A stretch of DNA of 64,000 nucleotides from Rivularia sp. PCC 7116 (GCF_000316665.1 NC_019678.1:7101001-7165000); one strand, 5' to 3'. Positions 27,348 through 37,457 are shown, counted from the stretch's first letter. The notes: generated from the letters alone by a model not told the origin. A program made the numbers and translations.

Positions 27348-28046
27348 ATGCCACAATCCAATCACTACGAAATTCTTAATGTAGACAGAAATGCAAGCCA
27401 AGCGGAGATAAAACAGGCTTATCGCCGCTTGGTTAAACTGTTTCATCCAGATGTGAATCAGAAAAAAGAAGATAAAGAGCAAATTATCCGTATTAATGCT
27501 GCTTATGAAGTTTTAGGTGATATTAAAAGTCGTCAGTCTTATGATAGACAACTGCATTACAGCTTTGAGAAAAATAAGAAGAAAAGAAACGAACGTACTC
27601 AAACAGCCCAACAACAATATAACAAGAGACGCAAGACAAGACGGAATGCTGACGAGCAAGTCGAGGAATGGTTGCGTTTTGTATATCAGCCGGTTAATCG
27701 TTTTGTGTCTGATATTCTCAACTCTTGGGAAGACCAAATCGAGAAATTAGCTGCAGACCCTTTTGATGATGAATTGTTAGAAGAATTTCAGAACTATTTA
27801 CAAGATTGTAAAGAAAAACTCAAACAAGCACAAAATAATTTTAGTTCTTTACCAAATCCCCCTAATCTAGCACGAGCAGCAGCTCATTTTTACTATACAT
27901 TAAATCAAATTGGCGATGGGTTGGGAGAGTTGGAATACTTCCCTCTCAATTATGACGAAAGTTATTTACATGCAGGACAAGAAATGTTTCTTATTGCGAC
28001 TCAGCTATACTATGAGGCACAAGATTCGATGGGCGCATATAAATAG
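27348..28046 (+). CDS. J-domain (DnaJ-like) co-chaperone
   Basis: 232 residues. The J domain occupies residues 5-68 with HPD at 33-35 (KLFHPDVNQ), so it should stimulate a DnaK ATPase. There is no Gly/Phe region, zinc finger or DnaJ C-terminal substrate domain, making it a type III J-protein. A basic linker (about 75-105, KKRNERTQTAQQQYNKRRK) is followed by a helical cyanobacterial C-terminal domain (WLRFVYQPVNRFVSDIL) that I cannot assign. It begins 15 bp after cysK and is probably co-expressed with it. Confidence 0.88.
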   Translation: MPQSNHYEILNVDRNASQAEIKQAYRRLVKLFHPDVNQKKEDKEQIIRINAAYEVLGDIKSRQSYDRQLHYSFEKNKKKRNERTQTAQQQYNKRRKTRRNADEQVEEWLRFVYQPVNRFVSDILNSWEDQIEKLAADPFDDELLEEFQNYLQDCKEKLKQAQNNFSSLPNPPNLARAAAHFYYTLNQIGDGLGELEYFPLNYDESYLHAGQEMFLIATQLYYEAQDSMGAYK

Positions 28047-28472
28047 ATTTATGTAATTTATTGATTGATGATAGTTGTTGCATTTCACGATAAAAAATTT
28101 AATAAAATACTATTTAGATAGTTGTCTAAATTATTACGCGGTAAAAATCTCTTCTACTATAATATTTTTGTTACATATTTACACCATATTTTTGTTTAAA
28201 CGCTATAAGATAATTGTTTGATTGAAGATTGTTGAGATTAACTTACAAAAATATACAAAAAATTATATCTGAGTTGCGTACTCTTGGTGGTTGTTGCAAG
28301 GAGTCCAATTCGAGATATACTGTTGAATCTGCTCATAATCAAAATATAGTTTTGGATTAATTTATTTAAAAATAGATAACAATATTGAACAACTATAAGG
28401 CTGTTATCATGCTTATAAAATTGACAAAATAGAAAATTTTTAAGTTCAAAAAAATATTAAATATTGAGTAAG
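28047..28472. other. Spacer upstream of the histidine kinase gene
   Basis: About 425 bp of AT-rich sequence. No gene or repeat is recognised. Confidence 0.4.
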
Positions 28473-29693
28473 ATGGAAACACAAGAAAATCTGATTTTAA
28501 TTGTTGATGATAAAATTCACAATCTAGAAATACTGTTTGATGTCATGCAAATGAATGGACATCAAGTATTAGTTGCTGATAGCGGTGAAAGTGCATTAGA
28601 TAAGCTAAAAATTATCTCCCCGGCTTTAATTTTATTAGATGTTATGATGCCGTCAATGGACGGATTTGAAGTCTGTAGACAGTTAAAGTCGGATGATAAA
28701 ACAAAAGATATTCCAGTAATTTTCATGACTGCTCTTACAAATACAGCAGATAAAATAAAAGCATTTAAACTTGGAGCAGTAGACTATATTACTAAGCCAT
28801 TTCAGCAAGAAGAAGTGTTAGCAAGAGTTAACGTACAGTTGAAATTGCGAAACTTGAATCAGCAATTACAGAAATCGCAATTCCAATTAATGCAAGCGGA
28901 AAAAATATCTGCTTTGGGACAGCTAGTTGCTGGTATTGCTCATGAAGTCAAAAACCCCGTCAGTTTTATTGCTGGGAATTTGGAACATACAGAAAACTAT
29001 ACCCAAGAGTTAGTTGATTTATTAAAGCTGTACCAAAAGCATTTACAAAATACTCCTGAAGAAATTACTCATACAATCGATACAATAGATTTAGATTTTC
29101 TTTTAGAAGATTTACCTAAAATGATTGCTTCCATGAATGTAGGTATTGAGCGAATTAGCGATATTATGCAATCGTTACGTAATTTTTCTCGTAAAGACGC
29201 TACAACCAAAAAATATGCTGATATTCATCAAGGAATTGATACAACTTTGATGATTTTGTCTCATCGTTTGAAAGCGAACGAAATTCATCCTAGAATTGAG
29301 GTTATAAAGAAATACGGTGATTTACCTGAAATTGAATGCTTTCCAGGACAACTCAATCAAGTATTTATGAATTTACTTGCAAATGCTATTGACGTATTTG
29401 AAGATAAAGCAAAACAAAATGAATATTTTATTCCCCAGATTAGTATTAGTACAGAATTAGTAAATGATAATAATGCCAAAATCATTATTTATGATAACGG
29501 TTATGGCATGTCTGAGGAAGTGCAGAATAGTTTATTTAATACTTTTTTTACTACTAAACCTGAAGGTAAAGGTACAGGTTTAGGGCTTTCAATCAGCTAT
29601 AAAATTATTACCGAAACTCATGGTGGAACTTTAGAATGTTTCTCTTCCGAAGGTAAAGGTACGGAGTTTGTGATTCAGATTCCTATAAAATAA
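28473..29693 (+). CDS. Response-regulator/histidine-kinase hybrid (REC-HisKA-HATPase)
   Basis: 406 residues from the ATG at 28473, preferred to a TTG three codons upstream. The N-terminal receiver (1-120) has the acidic pair D12-D13, phospho-acceptor D56 (LLDVMMPSMDG) and K108 (YITKPF). A coiled linker follows, then the H-box with H157 (GIAHEVKNPVSFI). The ATPase domain has the N box (NQVFMNLLANAIDVF), G1 (YDNGYGMS), F box (FFTTKPEGKG) and G2 (GTGLGLSIS). A cytoplasmic kinase with an N-terminal receiver is typically an intermediate in a multi-step phosphorelay, receiving a signal from another kinase. No partner is adjacent and the stimulus is unknown. Confidence 0.92.
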   Translation: METQENLILIVDDKIHNLEILFDVMQMNGHQVLVADSGESALDKLKIISPALILLDVMMPSMDGFEVCRQLKSDDKTKDIPVIFMTALTNTADKIKAFKLGAVDYITKPFQQEEVLARVNVQLKLRNLNQQLQKSQFQLMQAEKISALGQLVAGIAHEVKNPVSFIAGNLEHTENYTQELVDLLKLYQKHLQNTPEEITHTIDTIDLDFLLEDLPKMIASMNVGIERISDIMQSLRNFSRKDATTKKYADIHQGIDTTLMILSHRLKANEIHPRIEVIKKYGDLPEIECFPGQLNQVFMNLLANAIDVFEDKAKQNEYFIPQISISTELVNDNNAKIIIYDNGYGMSEEVQNSLFNTFFTTKPEGKGTGLGLSISYKIITETHGGTLECFSSEGKGTEFVIQIPIK

Positions 29694-29981
29694 TCTACTA
29701 TTCTACCAAATTAATTCTATGGTGTTTTGACAGCAGCCCACCGTGGAATTACATTCCTTGCTTTTAATTTCGACAGGAAAAACATTCATTGTCAAATTCT
29801 CTTTATTCCATAAGAATGTACTATAGTTCAGCGAAAACTGGTTTGGAATAGCACCGATCATTTTTTAACATAGCCAAAGATTAACGAAAAACAAACGGCA
29901 ACTTTAAGACGCACTTGGTACAAGATTTAGTTTATGCTGGAAGCAGTCAAACGTTAAGAAATCTTAAATTCTGCTTTCTAG

Positions 29982-30860
29982 ATGCTCATGCAATGCATTG
30001 TAAATCGCCGCGCTCAGTTTTCGGCTAGTCATCGATATTGGTTGCCCGAACTAAGCGAAGCAGAGAATAATGAAAAATTTGCTGCTTGTGCTAATTTTCC
30101 TGGGCACGGGCATAACTATGTTTTATTTATCTCTCTTCAGGGAGAGCTAGATGAATATGGTATGGTACTCAATCTATCTGACGTAAAAAAGGTCATAAAA
30201 AGGGAAATTACCAGTCAATTAGACTTTTCCTATCTCAATGATGTTTGGGAGGAGTTCGGGCAAACTTTACCCACAACTGAAAATATTGCACGGGTTATCT
30301 ACAAACGGTTATCGTCTTATTTACCTATAGTTCGCGTGCAGTTATTTGAACATCCTCAACTTTGGGCAGATTATATGGGAAATTCAATGGAAGCTTATCT
30401 TACTGTAGGTACTCATTTTAGTGCAGCTCATAGGTTAGCTAGTCCTAAATTGAGTAAAGAAGAGAATTTAGAAATTTATGGTAAGTGCGCTCGTCCCCAC
30501 GGGCACGGGCATAATTACCATTTAGAGATTACCGTTAAAGGTGAAATTGCAGAGCGTACTGGTATGTTAGTAGATTTGGGCGCTCTCAATAAAGTTATAG
30601 ATGATTATGTGCTGGAACCGTTCGATCATACTTTTCTGAATAAGGATATTCCTTATTTTGCCGAAATAGTGCCTACTGCTGAAAATATAGCGCTTTATAT
30701 CAGCAATACACTGCGCGAACCGATCGCTAAATTAGGGGCAACCCTTTACAAGGTTAAACTAATCGAAAGTCCGAATAACTCTTGCGAAATTTACTGTAAT
30801 AATTCGGAATCTAATTTAAGTGGAGCAACACAAGAACAGCCTGTCTTAGTAAAATTGTAA
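29982..30860 (+). CDS. Tandem 6-pyruvoyl-tetrahydropterin synthase/QueD-like protein
   Basis: 292 residues made of two PTPS/QueD domains. Domain 1 (about 4-125) has FSASHRYW, Cys36 and GHGHN; domain 2 (about 140-272) has FSAAHRL, Cys in YGKCARP and HGHGHN. Each has the three zinc histidines and the candidate catalytic Cys, and both keep a late Glu in TVGT or LIESP-type strands. Family members make 6-carboxytetrahydropterin (queuosine/7-deazaguanine route) or pyruvoyl-tetrahydropterin (biopterin). Cyanobacteria also make pterin glucosides, so the product is open. A single-domain enzyme is about 120-140 residues and works as a hexamer; a fused pair would form trimers of dimers. Confidence 0.85.
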   Translation: MLMQCIVNRRAQFSASHRYWLPELSEAENNEKFAACANFPGHGHNYVLFISLQGELDEYGMVLNLSDVKKVIKREITSQLDFSYLNDVWEEFGQTLPTTENIARVIYKRLSSYLPIVRVQLFEHPQLWADYMGNSMEAYLTVGTHFSAAHRLASPKLSKEENLEIYGKCARPHGHGHNYHLEITVKGEIAERTGMLVDLGALNKVIDDYVLEPFDHTFLNKDIPYFAEIVPTAENIALYISNTLREPIAKLGATLYKVKLIESPNNSCEIYCNNSESNLSGATQEQPVLVKL

Positions 30861-30891
30861 ATTATACAAATAGGCAGTTTTTCTAACATCG

Positions 30892-30989
30892 AACCCTAAG
30901 AATTTATGATTAATATAGCTATTGCAATTAATTTTCTACCATCTATTAATTTGTAATGACTATACAAGAGAAATTCTTAGGGTTTTTAG
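30892..30989 (+). terminator. Long-loop inverted repeat after the QueD-like gene
   Basis: AACCCTAAGAATTT (30892-30905) pairs perfectly with AAATTCTTAGGGTT (30971-30984), and the second arm runs into TTTAG. The loop is about 65 nt. It may be a terminator or a short insert-type repeat. Confidence 0.5.
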
Positions 30990-31098
30990 TCTAGAAAGCT
31001 TTAATTCAACAAAACTCTAATTCAAGAATAATTGCAGCATTCGCGATTGATTTTCTTGCCAAAAGATTAGTAAGTAAATTGTTGATTGGCACGGGTAA

Positions 31099-31204
31099 TA
31101 TAGCGCTTTTCATTTGAGTGCAATACAGTTTGAGAAACCTCACCCCCTTCCCCTCTCCTTATTAAGTAGAGGGGTGTATTCTATTCAACTGAGAACTGCT
31201 ATAG
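31099..31204. repeat. MITE-like palindromic repeat, family A, copy 1
   Basis: The ends TATAGCGCTTTTCATTTGAG and TATAGCAGTTCTCAGTTGAA (the latter read on the opposite strand) form terminal inverted repeats of about 30 bp. The interior carries the CCTCACCC...CCCTCTCC...AGGGG block shared with the copies at 32394, 49260, 52043 and 52257. It has no coding capacity. Confidence 0.65.
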
Positions 31205-31322
31205 TTCAAAGTTAGAAGTTGAGAGCTAGGATAATGGAGTGATGGGGTAATTGAGATTTTTATGAGTATCACTCTTCAATCTTTATCCCCTCACCTCTTC
31301 ACTCCCTCACCTCCTTGTCCCC

Positions 31323-32249
31323 TTACTTCACTTTCGCAACTTTCGCAACAACAGTCCGATGGCGGGGACTATTAGGAGTAATTGTTGGAGCTTGGAAACC
31401 AGCATCAATCAAAGCTTGCTTCATGTCTAGGGTAAAGTATTCATCCAAACAAGGTTCGGTGCTTTTGAGCAAAGTGAATACGTAAGGCGGCATTTTCTTA
31501 TAAACTTCAGACTGCGGATTCATGTCCATAATTGCTAAATTACCGTTAGGACGCAATATTCGTCTGGCTTCAGTAAATATTTGGCGAGTTGCTGATTGTG
31601 GCAATTCATGACAGGTGAGAAAAATTGAAACTAAATCAAATGAATTTTCAGGTAAACCTGTTGATTCGGCTAATGCATGAACCCAGTTGATATTAGTTTG
31701 TCGCTGCTGGGAACGATAATTGGCGACTGATAGAAAATAAGGTGATAAATCTAACCCAGTAACTTTGGCTTGAGGATAAATTTCTTGTAGAGCAAAGGTA
31801 CTTAAACCAACTCCGCAAGCTAAATCTAAAATATCTTGTGGTTGTGGAATTTGCGGTTTAAGAACATCATGATAAGAAGCACGTAATTTTGAGTCGCCTG
31901 CTAATTCACCAGCTTTATTAAAAAGTGTAGAGTGAACTGTTAAAGCCGCAACTTCTAGTTCTAAAGCTGGTTTCCAACCGAGATTACCTTCTTCATAAGC
32001 ATGGAATGAATCGAGATAATAATTGGGATAAGAAACGTTGGGGTTTTCCACTTTCTTGATTTGTGTTTCCCAATCTACGGTTTTCATTTCTTCTACTTGC
32101 TCTCTCCAAGGAACACCAACTCTTTCCCCCCGCTTAACCATCATTTGACGGGCTTGATGTTTGGCTAGATTAAACAATGGCTTGATTCCCAGCAATCCAT
32201 TTATCAAGCGTGTAGAGATTGGAGTAGTATTTTTTGTAGCGATAACCAT
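31323..32249 (-). CDS. Class I SAM-dependent methyltransferase
   Basis: 308 residues. The Rossmann methyltransferase core begins at about residue 135 with motif I VLDLACGVGLSTFA-like (ILDLACGVGLS), then the acidic end of strand 2 (VTGLDLSPYFL) and motif LRPNGNLAIMDMNP after FDLVSIF. The N-terminal 130 residues (ARQMMVKRGERVGVPW, YYLDSFHAYEEGNLGW) form a conserved extension found in cyanobacterial and plastid methyltransferases; I cannot name the substrate. The start ATG at 32249 fits that extension. It is flanked on both sides by family A repeats, so the gene stands alone. Confidence 0.85.
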   Translation of the reverse strand: MVIATKNTTPISTRLINGLLGIKPLFNLAKHQARQMMVKRGERVGVPWREQVEEMKTVDWETQIKKVENPNVSYPNYYLDSFHAYEEGNLGWKPALELEVAALTVHSTLFNKAGELAGDSKLRASYHDVLKPQIPQPQDILDLACGVGLSTFALQEIYPQAKVTGLDLSPYFLSVANYRSQQRQTNINWVHALAESTGLPENSFDLVSIFLTCHELPQSATRQIFTEARRILRPNGNLAIMDMNPQSEVYKKMPPYVFTLLKSTEPCLDEYFTLDMKQALIDAGFQAPTITPNSPRHRTVVAKVAKVK

Positions 32250-32393
32250 CAGTAATATTAATTAATTAAGTTCTGGATTTTGGAATTAAGAAAAAATTTG
32301 CCTGTAAGGATAATAAGCCGTCTCTGAGAATTTTGTTTTAATTTGAAAAGAATATTTAACAGAAGATGGGAATTGGGAATGGGAGAGAGAGAA

Positions 32394-32506
32394 TATAGCG
32401 AATTTCAAGCTTCGTAGAATACAAATTATACCTCACCCTGTCCTGACGGACATCCCTCTGCTTATTAAGGTTTCAAGTGTGTTGAACTCAACTGAAAACC
32501 GCTATA
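32394..32506. repeat. MITE-like palindromic repeat, family A, copy 2
   Basis: The left end TATAGCGAATTTCA and the right end, TATAGCGGTTTTCAGTTGAG on the opposite strand, match the ends of copy 1. The interior has CCTCACCCTGTCCTGACGGA and CCCTCTGCTTATTAAGG. It lies between the DUF3352 and methyltransferase genes. Confidence 0.6.
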
Positions 32507-32625
32507 AATAATTTCTAATTCCTAACTCTCGATCCAAAATTAAAAATCATAACTCCCAACCCTTATATTACGGGCTAAATCATTAATTTGCTTTTTGCTG
32601 CTGGCTACTCCTAACTATTTACTGA

Positions 32626-34275
32626 TTACTTGTCGCTGTTCTTTTTCAACGCTAGCAACATTTCCATTTGGGTTAGAGATTTGTTGGGGCTGGTTGCGGT
32701 GACACCAATTCCGCGAATTGAGTTGAGAATAGCGGTTGCTTCTGTTGGTGGTGGAGAAAAGCGAGTGATAATCGGCAGGGCTTTTTCCATATCTAAGTAA
32801 AAGTAGCCGCCGTTTTCTTGCGGTAATGTTCCGGTTATACCTTGGAAGCTGGAACTGCCGCTAATAGGCTTAAATCCTTGGGCAGTAAGTTTTTCCGCGA
32901 TGGGGCCACCAAGCGCTAGTAGGGCGGTTTTGTCGTCAAGCCAACCGTGGGCTAGTAATGCACCTTGATTGGGAATTTGCCATTCTGTGATTTGTGTTCC
33001 ACCGATATTCTTTTGAGCAACCTTTAAGGATTGAGCTTTAGCTAAGTCGTCTAATTTGCTAAAGGTGGCTTCTGCTGTTTTGCGATCGCCTGTTTGAAAT
33101 AGGAATGCGCCGCCGAAACCAATTTGCTTTAATAGTCCCTGTTTGACTGGGATTGCAGCGATACCAAATTCTCCATCCATCCAGCCAAATACGTCTTTAT
33201 CTAAATCGATATTGACTAATTTTAATTGTGCGCGTACTTGCTGGAGTAGTACATTTAGTTCGGTGGTATCTTGTGCTTGTTCTGTAAAAGCCGTCCACCA
33301 TTTACTTATGCCCCCTCCACTCACAAGGGCAATTGTATTTTGGGGAAGTTGGGATAATACTTTTCCAGATGTTTTTTCGTATTGAAATTTGACTTTTTGC
33401 GCGTCTAAGTTGGTATTGGCTTTGACTCGCAATCCATTGTCATCAACACCGATGCCAGCTACAACGGATTTTATCTGCTTCAACTGTTCTAAAGTTTGGG
33501 GTGGTATTTGCTGGACTTGGGGATTGGTGGCAACTAATTTTTTTACCATACTCGCATAGTCGGGTACGTAAACTTGGAAGAGAGTATTTTCCAGTTGAAG
33601 ATTATTTCCGATGATTTGCGAAGCACCTGTTTTACTCAAAAATGATGGTTCCCCTTTGGATGTATCGATGGCTTGGTTGACAGCATTTTGTGAAGGAGAA
33701 AATAATACACGGTCATTTAATATAGTGCTATATGTAGGACTTCCTTTACCTTGGGTTTTTTGGATTGTCTGACCTTTATATTCAATTTCTTCAATTTTGA
33801 CGTTTTTTTGCTGCTTGAGTTTATTGGTAAAATTCAAAGCTTCTACTTTATCTTTGATTCCTACCACCATCAAAATATTTGGATCTGCCGACGATTGAGA
33901 TTTATTTTGGGCTGGCTGAACTGCTGGTGGAGGTAATACAGCTACCATGACACCACCCACCCACGGTTTTAAATCCCGATCGTAGCTAATGTTGTCATCG
34001 TTAGAAAAACTTTTATTGAAGCTTTCAACCCCCGCTGCAATTATTTTTTGCGCTTCGGGGGTTCCAAATTTTTCTAATTTTGACCAAACTGTTGGATCTG
34101 TGGCAATATATGTTGCCATCATTGCATCATCTGGAACTAGTTTTGCGCTAGCGGCTGCATCGGAAATACCTCCAGATGGTCCGCTTTTGAAATACAAGTA
34201 AGCCCCAACACCGGCTACTACTGCAACACCAGCACCAATCGCGGGGATTAAAAATTTAGGTTTAAGTTTAGACAT
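32626..34275 (-). CDS. DUF3352 domain protein, N-terminally membrane anchored
   Basis: 549 residues. One hydrophobic segment (about 9-28, FLIPAIGAGVAVVAGVGAYL) anchors or exports the protein. The rest matches the cyanobacterial DUF3352 family (LVPDDAMMATYIATDP, KPWVGG, FSPSQNAVNQAID, WMDGEFGIAAIP). The fold appears to be repeated alpha/beta units each starting with a 'VPxDA' type segment. No catalytic residues are known for the family, and it is thought to be periplasmic. It is a single gene and its role is unknown. Confidence 0.82.
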   Translation of the reverse strand: MSKLKPKFLIPAIGAGVAVVAGVGAYLYFKSGPSGGISDAAASAKLVPDDAMMATYIATDPTVWSKLEKFGTPEAQKIIAAGVESFNKSFSNDDNISYDRDLKPWVGGVMVAVLPPPAVQPAQNKSQSSADPNILMVVGIKDKVEALNFTNKLKQQKNVKIEEIEYKGQTIQKTQGKGSPTYSTILNDRVLFSPSQNAVNQAIDTSKGEPSFLSKTGASQIIGNNLQLENTLFQVYVPDYASMVKKLVATNPQVQQIPPQTLEQLKQIKSVVAGIGVDDNGLRVKANTNLDAQKVKFQYEKTSGKVLSQLPQNTIALVSGGGISKWWTAFTEQAQDTTELNVLLQQVRAQLKLVNIDLDKDVFGWMDGEFGIAAIPVKQGLLKQIGFGGAFLFQTGDRKTAEATFSKLDDLAKAQSLKVAQKNIGGTQITEWQIPNQGALLAHGWLDDKTALLALGGPIAEKLTAQGFKPISGSSSFQGITGTLPQENGGYFYLDMEKALPIITRFSPPPTEATAILNSIRGIGVTATSPNKSLTQMEMLLALKKNSDK

Positions 34276-34775
34276 TACAGTATTCTCTTTCTTATAACAA
34301 TGACGGTGAAACTAAAAGTTAGGAGTTAGAAATTAGGAGCTATTAGTTATGTCTTCCCAATATTCCCCTTATTTCCCTGAATGTTTAATTTCTTCTTCAG
34401 CTTTTATACTTCATATTTCACATAACAGATTATCGGTATTTACTGATAAAACTAGTAGTTTTACGCACTTAACGGTTTTATATTGAGCAAAATTTACATT
34501 CACAACATAACTAGTTGAATCATACTAAAGTCATATTTTTTTATTCTCTAAAGCATTCACATAATAACTGCAAAAAATTATTCTAATCTATATAGGTTGT
34601 GCTTCAAGTATTTCTACTCACGAGAAAACAGATGAGAATTAGAATAGGTAATGCGTCTTAAAATTTAGGAGTTTGCAAAACTGGCGTTGTCATTCAACTG
34701 TGGTAAAAAACCACAAATTGTTATTTTTTATTAACTACACAGAGATTTTTCCCATAGGAAGGGAGGTAAAAATAG
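34276..34775. other. Spacer between divergent DUF3352 and aminopeptidase genes
   Basis: 500 bp containing both promoters. A short heptad-type run (AGTTAGGAGTTAGAAATTAGGAG) lies at 34315-34340. A GGAAGGGAGG ribosome binding site for the aminopeptidase lies near 34757-34766. Confidence 0.45.
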
Positions 34776-37361
34776 ATGTTGCATTCAAATTTTGATACCG
34801 AAAATCAGCGTCACAAATCTTTTGTTTCACCAGGTGCAAAACCGCAATACAATCCAGATAGACCGGGACAAGTAAAGCATATTTTCCTCGATCTAAGTTT
34901 GGATATACCCAACCAAACTGTTCGCGGTACTTGTAAAATTACTCTAGCGCCGATAAGCAATGATTTAAATCGCTTACATTTAGATGCTGTCAACTTAAAT
35001 ATTGAGTCGGTTTTAGTAGGACAAACCCTACAGAAGTTTGATTATGATGGCGAACATCTAGATATTGAACTTAGTTCCCCAACTCAAATAAATCGCCGAC
35101 TGGAAATTATTATTGCTTATTCGGTGGAAAAGCCCCAACGCGGTATTTATTTTATTCAACCGAATGAACATTATCCCAATAAGCCTACTCAAGTCTGGAC
35201 TCAAGGAGAAGACGAAGATTCCAGATTTTGGTTTCCTTGCTTTGATTATCCCGGACAATTATCTACTTCAGAAATTCGTGTCAAAGTTCCTAAACCTTTA
35301 ATAGCGATTTCCAATGGTGAATTGATAGATAGTGAAGATGAAGGAGAGCATAAAGTTTATCACTGGTTGCAAAAGCAAGTTCACCCTACTTATTTAATGA
35401 CTCTTGCTGTGGGTAATTTTGCTGAAATTAGCGACCAATGGCAAGATAAACCCGTTATCTATTATGTTGATAAAGGACGCGAGGCAGATGCTAAACGCAC
35501 TATGGGTAAAACTCCTCAAATGATGGAGTTTCTCAGCGAAAAATATGCTTATAATTATGCTTTCCCCAAATACGCACAAGTCTGCGTTGATGACTTTATT
35601 TTTGGGGGGATGGAAAATACTTCTACGACGCTATTGACGGATAGATGTTTGCTTGATGAAAAAGCAGCTGTTGACAACCGTAATGCAGAAAGTTTGGTGG
35701 TTCACGAACTTGCTCATCAATGGTTTGGGGATTTAGTTGTGATCAAGCATTGGTCCCATGCTTGGGTTAAGGAGGGGATGGCTAGTTATTCCGAGGTGAT
35801 GTGGACAGAACGCGAATATGGTTCTCAAGAAGCAGATTACTATCGTTTGCAGCAAGCACGAAGGTACATTGCTGAAGACAGCAGTCGCTATCGTCGTCCG
35901 ATGGTAACACACGTTTATCGGGAAGCCATCGAGCTATACGACCGTCACATTTATGAAAAAGGCTCTTGCGTTTATCATATGATAAGGGCGCAGTTAGGAG
36001 AAGATTTGTTTTGGCAGGCGATCGCTACTTTCGTTAACGATAATGCTCATCAAACTGTAGAAACTATAGATTTATTACGGGCAATTGAAAAAGCTACCGG
36101 TCGTAATTTAACATTTCTTTTTGACCAATACGTTTACCGTGGCGGACATCCTGATTTTAAGGTTGCTTATACTTGGGATGGGGATGCCAATTTAGCCAAG
36201 GTTACGGTTACTCAAACTCAGGCAGACGAGAATAAAAAGAACGAAAGTTTGTTCGATCTAAGAATTCCTATTGGTTTGGGTTATGTCAATGAAAATGGCG
36301 ATTTAAAAGTTTTTACGGTAAAAGTTTCTCAGAAGGAACAGAGTTTTTACTTTCCCTTAGAGAAAAAACCCGATTTTGTCAGCTTTGATGTAGGTAATCA
36401 TTATCTAAAAACTTTAACTTTAGATTTTCCGATTCCGGAGTTGAAAGCGCAGCTACTAAATGATGCAAATCCGGTTTCACGAATTTATGCTGCCGTTGCT
36501 TTGGCTAAGAAAAACAGCTTGGAAGCTGTAAAAGCCCTATCGGAGTCTTTAAAAAATGATGCTTTTTGGGGTGTACGTGTAGAAGTTGTTAAGCAGCTAG
36601 CAGAAGTGCAGCTAGAACAAGTCTTTGATATTTTAGTTGAGTATCTTAAAGATGAAAACGCCTACGTGCGGAAAGCGGTAGCGCAAGCACTGGGAAAAAT
36701 TAAGACTAATTCTAGTTATGAAGCTTTGAAAAAAGTTTTATCGGCTGGGGATGATAGCTACTACGTTGAAGCTGCTGCGGCTGCTTCTATAGGTTCGATT
36801 GGGGCAACGGTGGGTGAAGACAAACCTGACGAGGCAGAAGTTGTAAAACTATTGGAGAACATTTTACAATCCAAAGCTGGTTGGAATGAAGTAGTACGTA
36901 ATGGGGCTATAGCTGGTTTAGCCGAACTCAAAACTAGTGAAGCCGCTTTAAATTTAATCCTACAATACACCAAGCTTGGAGTGCCGCAACCTCTACGTTT
37001 AGGTGCAATTCGTGCTTTAGGAAAAATTTCTATTGCCCAAAACAGCGCAAGTCTAGAAAAAATTCTGGAAAGATTAAGTAAACTTTCTCAGGAAACTTTC
37101 TTTTTAACTCAAATTGCTGTAGCAAGCGCACTCGGGCAAATGGAAGATAAAAAAGCTATTGCAGTTTTACGTACTTTAGCCGAACAAACAACTGATGGAA
37201 GAGTACGTCGTTATGCAGAAGAAGAAATTGATAAAGTAATGGAAAAAACTTCATCTGATAGTGCGGTAAATGATTTACGTTCCGAACTCGAACAACTCAA
37301 AAAACAAAATAAAGAACTTAGGAGTCGTTTAGAAAATGTGGAAGCCAAAACAAAGCAGTAA
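34776..37361 (+). CDS. M1 family aminopeptidase with C-terminal HEAT-like repeats
   Basis: 861 residues. The N-terminal beta domain is followed by the substrate exopeptidase motif GGMEN (about 277-281) and the zinc site H310-E-L-A-H314 with E333 exactly 18 residues further (HEXXH-x18-E). The transition-state Tyr is in CVYHMIRAQ. From about 560 to 810 there are HEAT/PBS-type repeats (DAFWGVRVEVVKQLAE, NAYVRKAVAQALGKI). The last 35 residues form a coiled coil (DLRSELEQLKKQNKEL). The enzyme removes N-terminal residues from peptides. The HEAT plus coiled-coil tail differs from E. coli PepN and resembles the TAF2/cyanobacterial branch, suggesting assembly onto a partner. No signal peptide is seen. 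Confidence 0.9.
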   Translation: MLHSNFDTENQRHKSFVSPGAKPQYNPDRPGQVKHIFLDLSLDIPNQTVRGTCKITLAPISNDLNRLHLDAVNLNIESVLVGQTLQKFDYDGEHLDIELSSPTQINRRLEIIIAYSVEKPQRGIYFIQPNEHYPNKPTQVWTQGEDEDSRFWFPCFDYPGQLSTSEIRVKVPKPLIAISNGELIDSEDEGEHKVYHWLQKQVHPTYLMTLAVGNFAEISDQWQDKPVIYYVDKGREADAKRTMGKTPQMMEFLSEKYAYNYAFPKYAQVCVDDFIFGGMENTSTTLLTDRCLLDEKAAVDNRNAESLVVHELAHQWFGDLVVIKHWSHAWVKEGMASYSEVMWTEREYGSQEADYYRLQQARRYIAEDSSRYRRPMVTHVYREAIELYDRHIYEKGSCVYHMIRAQLGEDLFWQAIATFVNDNAHQTVETIDLLRAIEKATGRNLTFLFDQYVYRGGHPDFKVAYTWDGDANLAKVTVTQTQADENKKNESLFDLRIPIGLGYVNENGDLKVFTVKVSQKEQSFYFPLEKKPDFVSFDVGNHYLKTLTLDFPIPELKAQLLNDANPVSRIYAAVALAKKNSLEAVKALSESLKNDAFWGVRVEVVKQLAEVQLEQVFDILVEYLKDENAYVRKAVAQALGKIKTNSSYEALKKVLSAGDDSYYVEAAAAASIGSIGATVGEDKPDEAEVVKLLENILQSKAGWNEVVRNGAIAGLAELKTSEAALNLILQYTKLGVPQPLRLGAIRALGKISIAQNSASLEKILERLSKLSQETFFLTQIAVASALGQMEDKKAIAVLRTLAEQTTDGRVRRYAEEEIDKVMEKTSSDSAVNDLRSELEQLKKQNKELRSRLENVEAKTKQ

Positions 37362-37427
37362 GGTAATAGACTGCTAATAGCCTTCTAATAGCTAGGCGTT
37401 AAAAAAAGTCTCGAACAAAAATATTTT

Positions 37428-37457
37428 CCCTCTCTAATTCTAGGGAGGGTTTTAATC
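37428..37457 (+). terminator. Terminator after the aminopeptidase gene
   Basis: CCCTCTCT..AGGGAGGG stem with a short AATTCT loop, followed by TTTTAAT, 67 bp past the stop. Confidence 0.7.
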
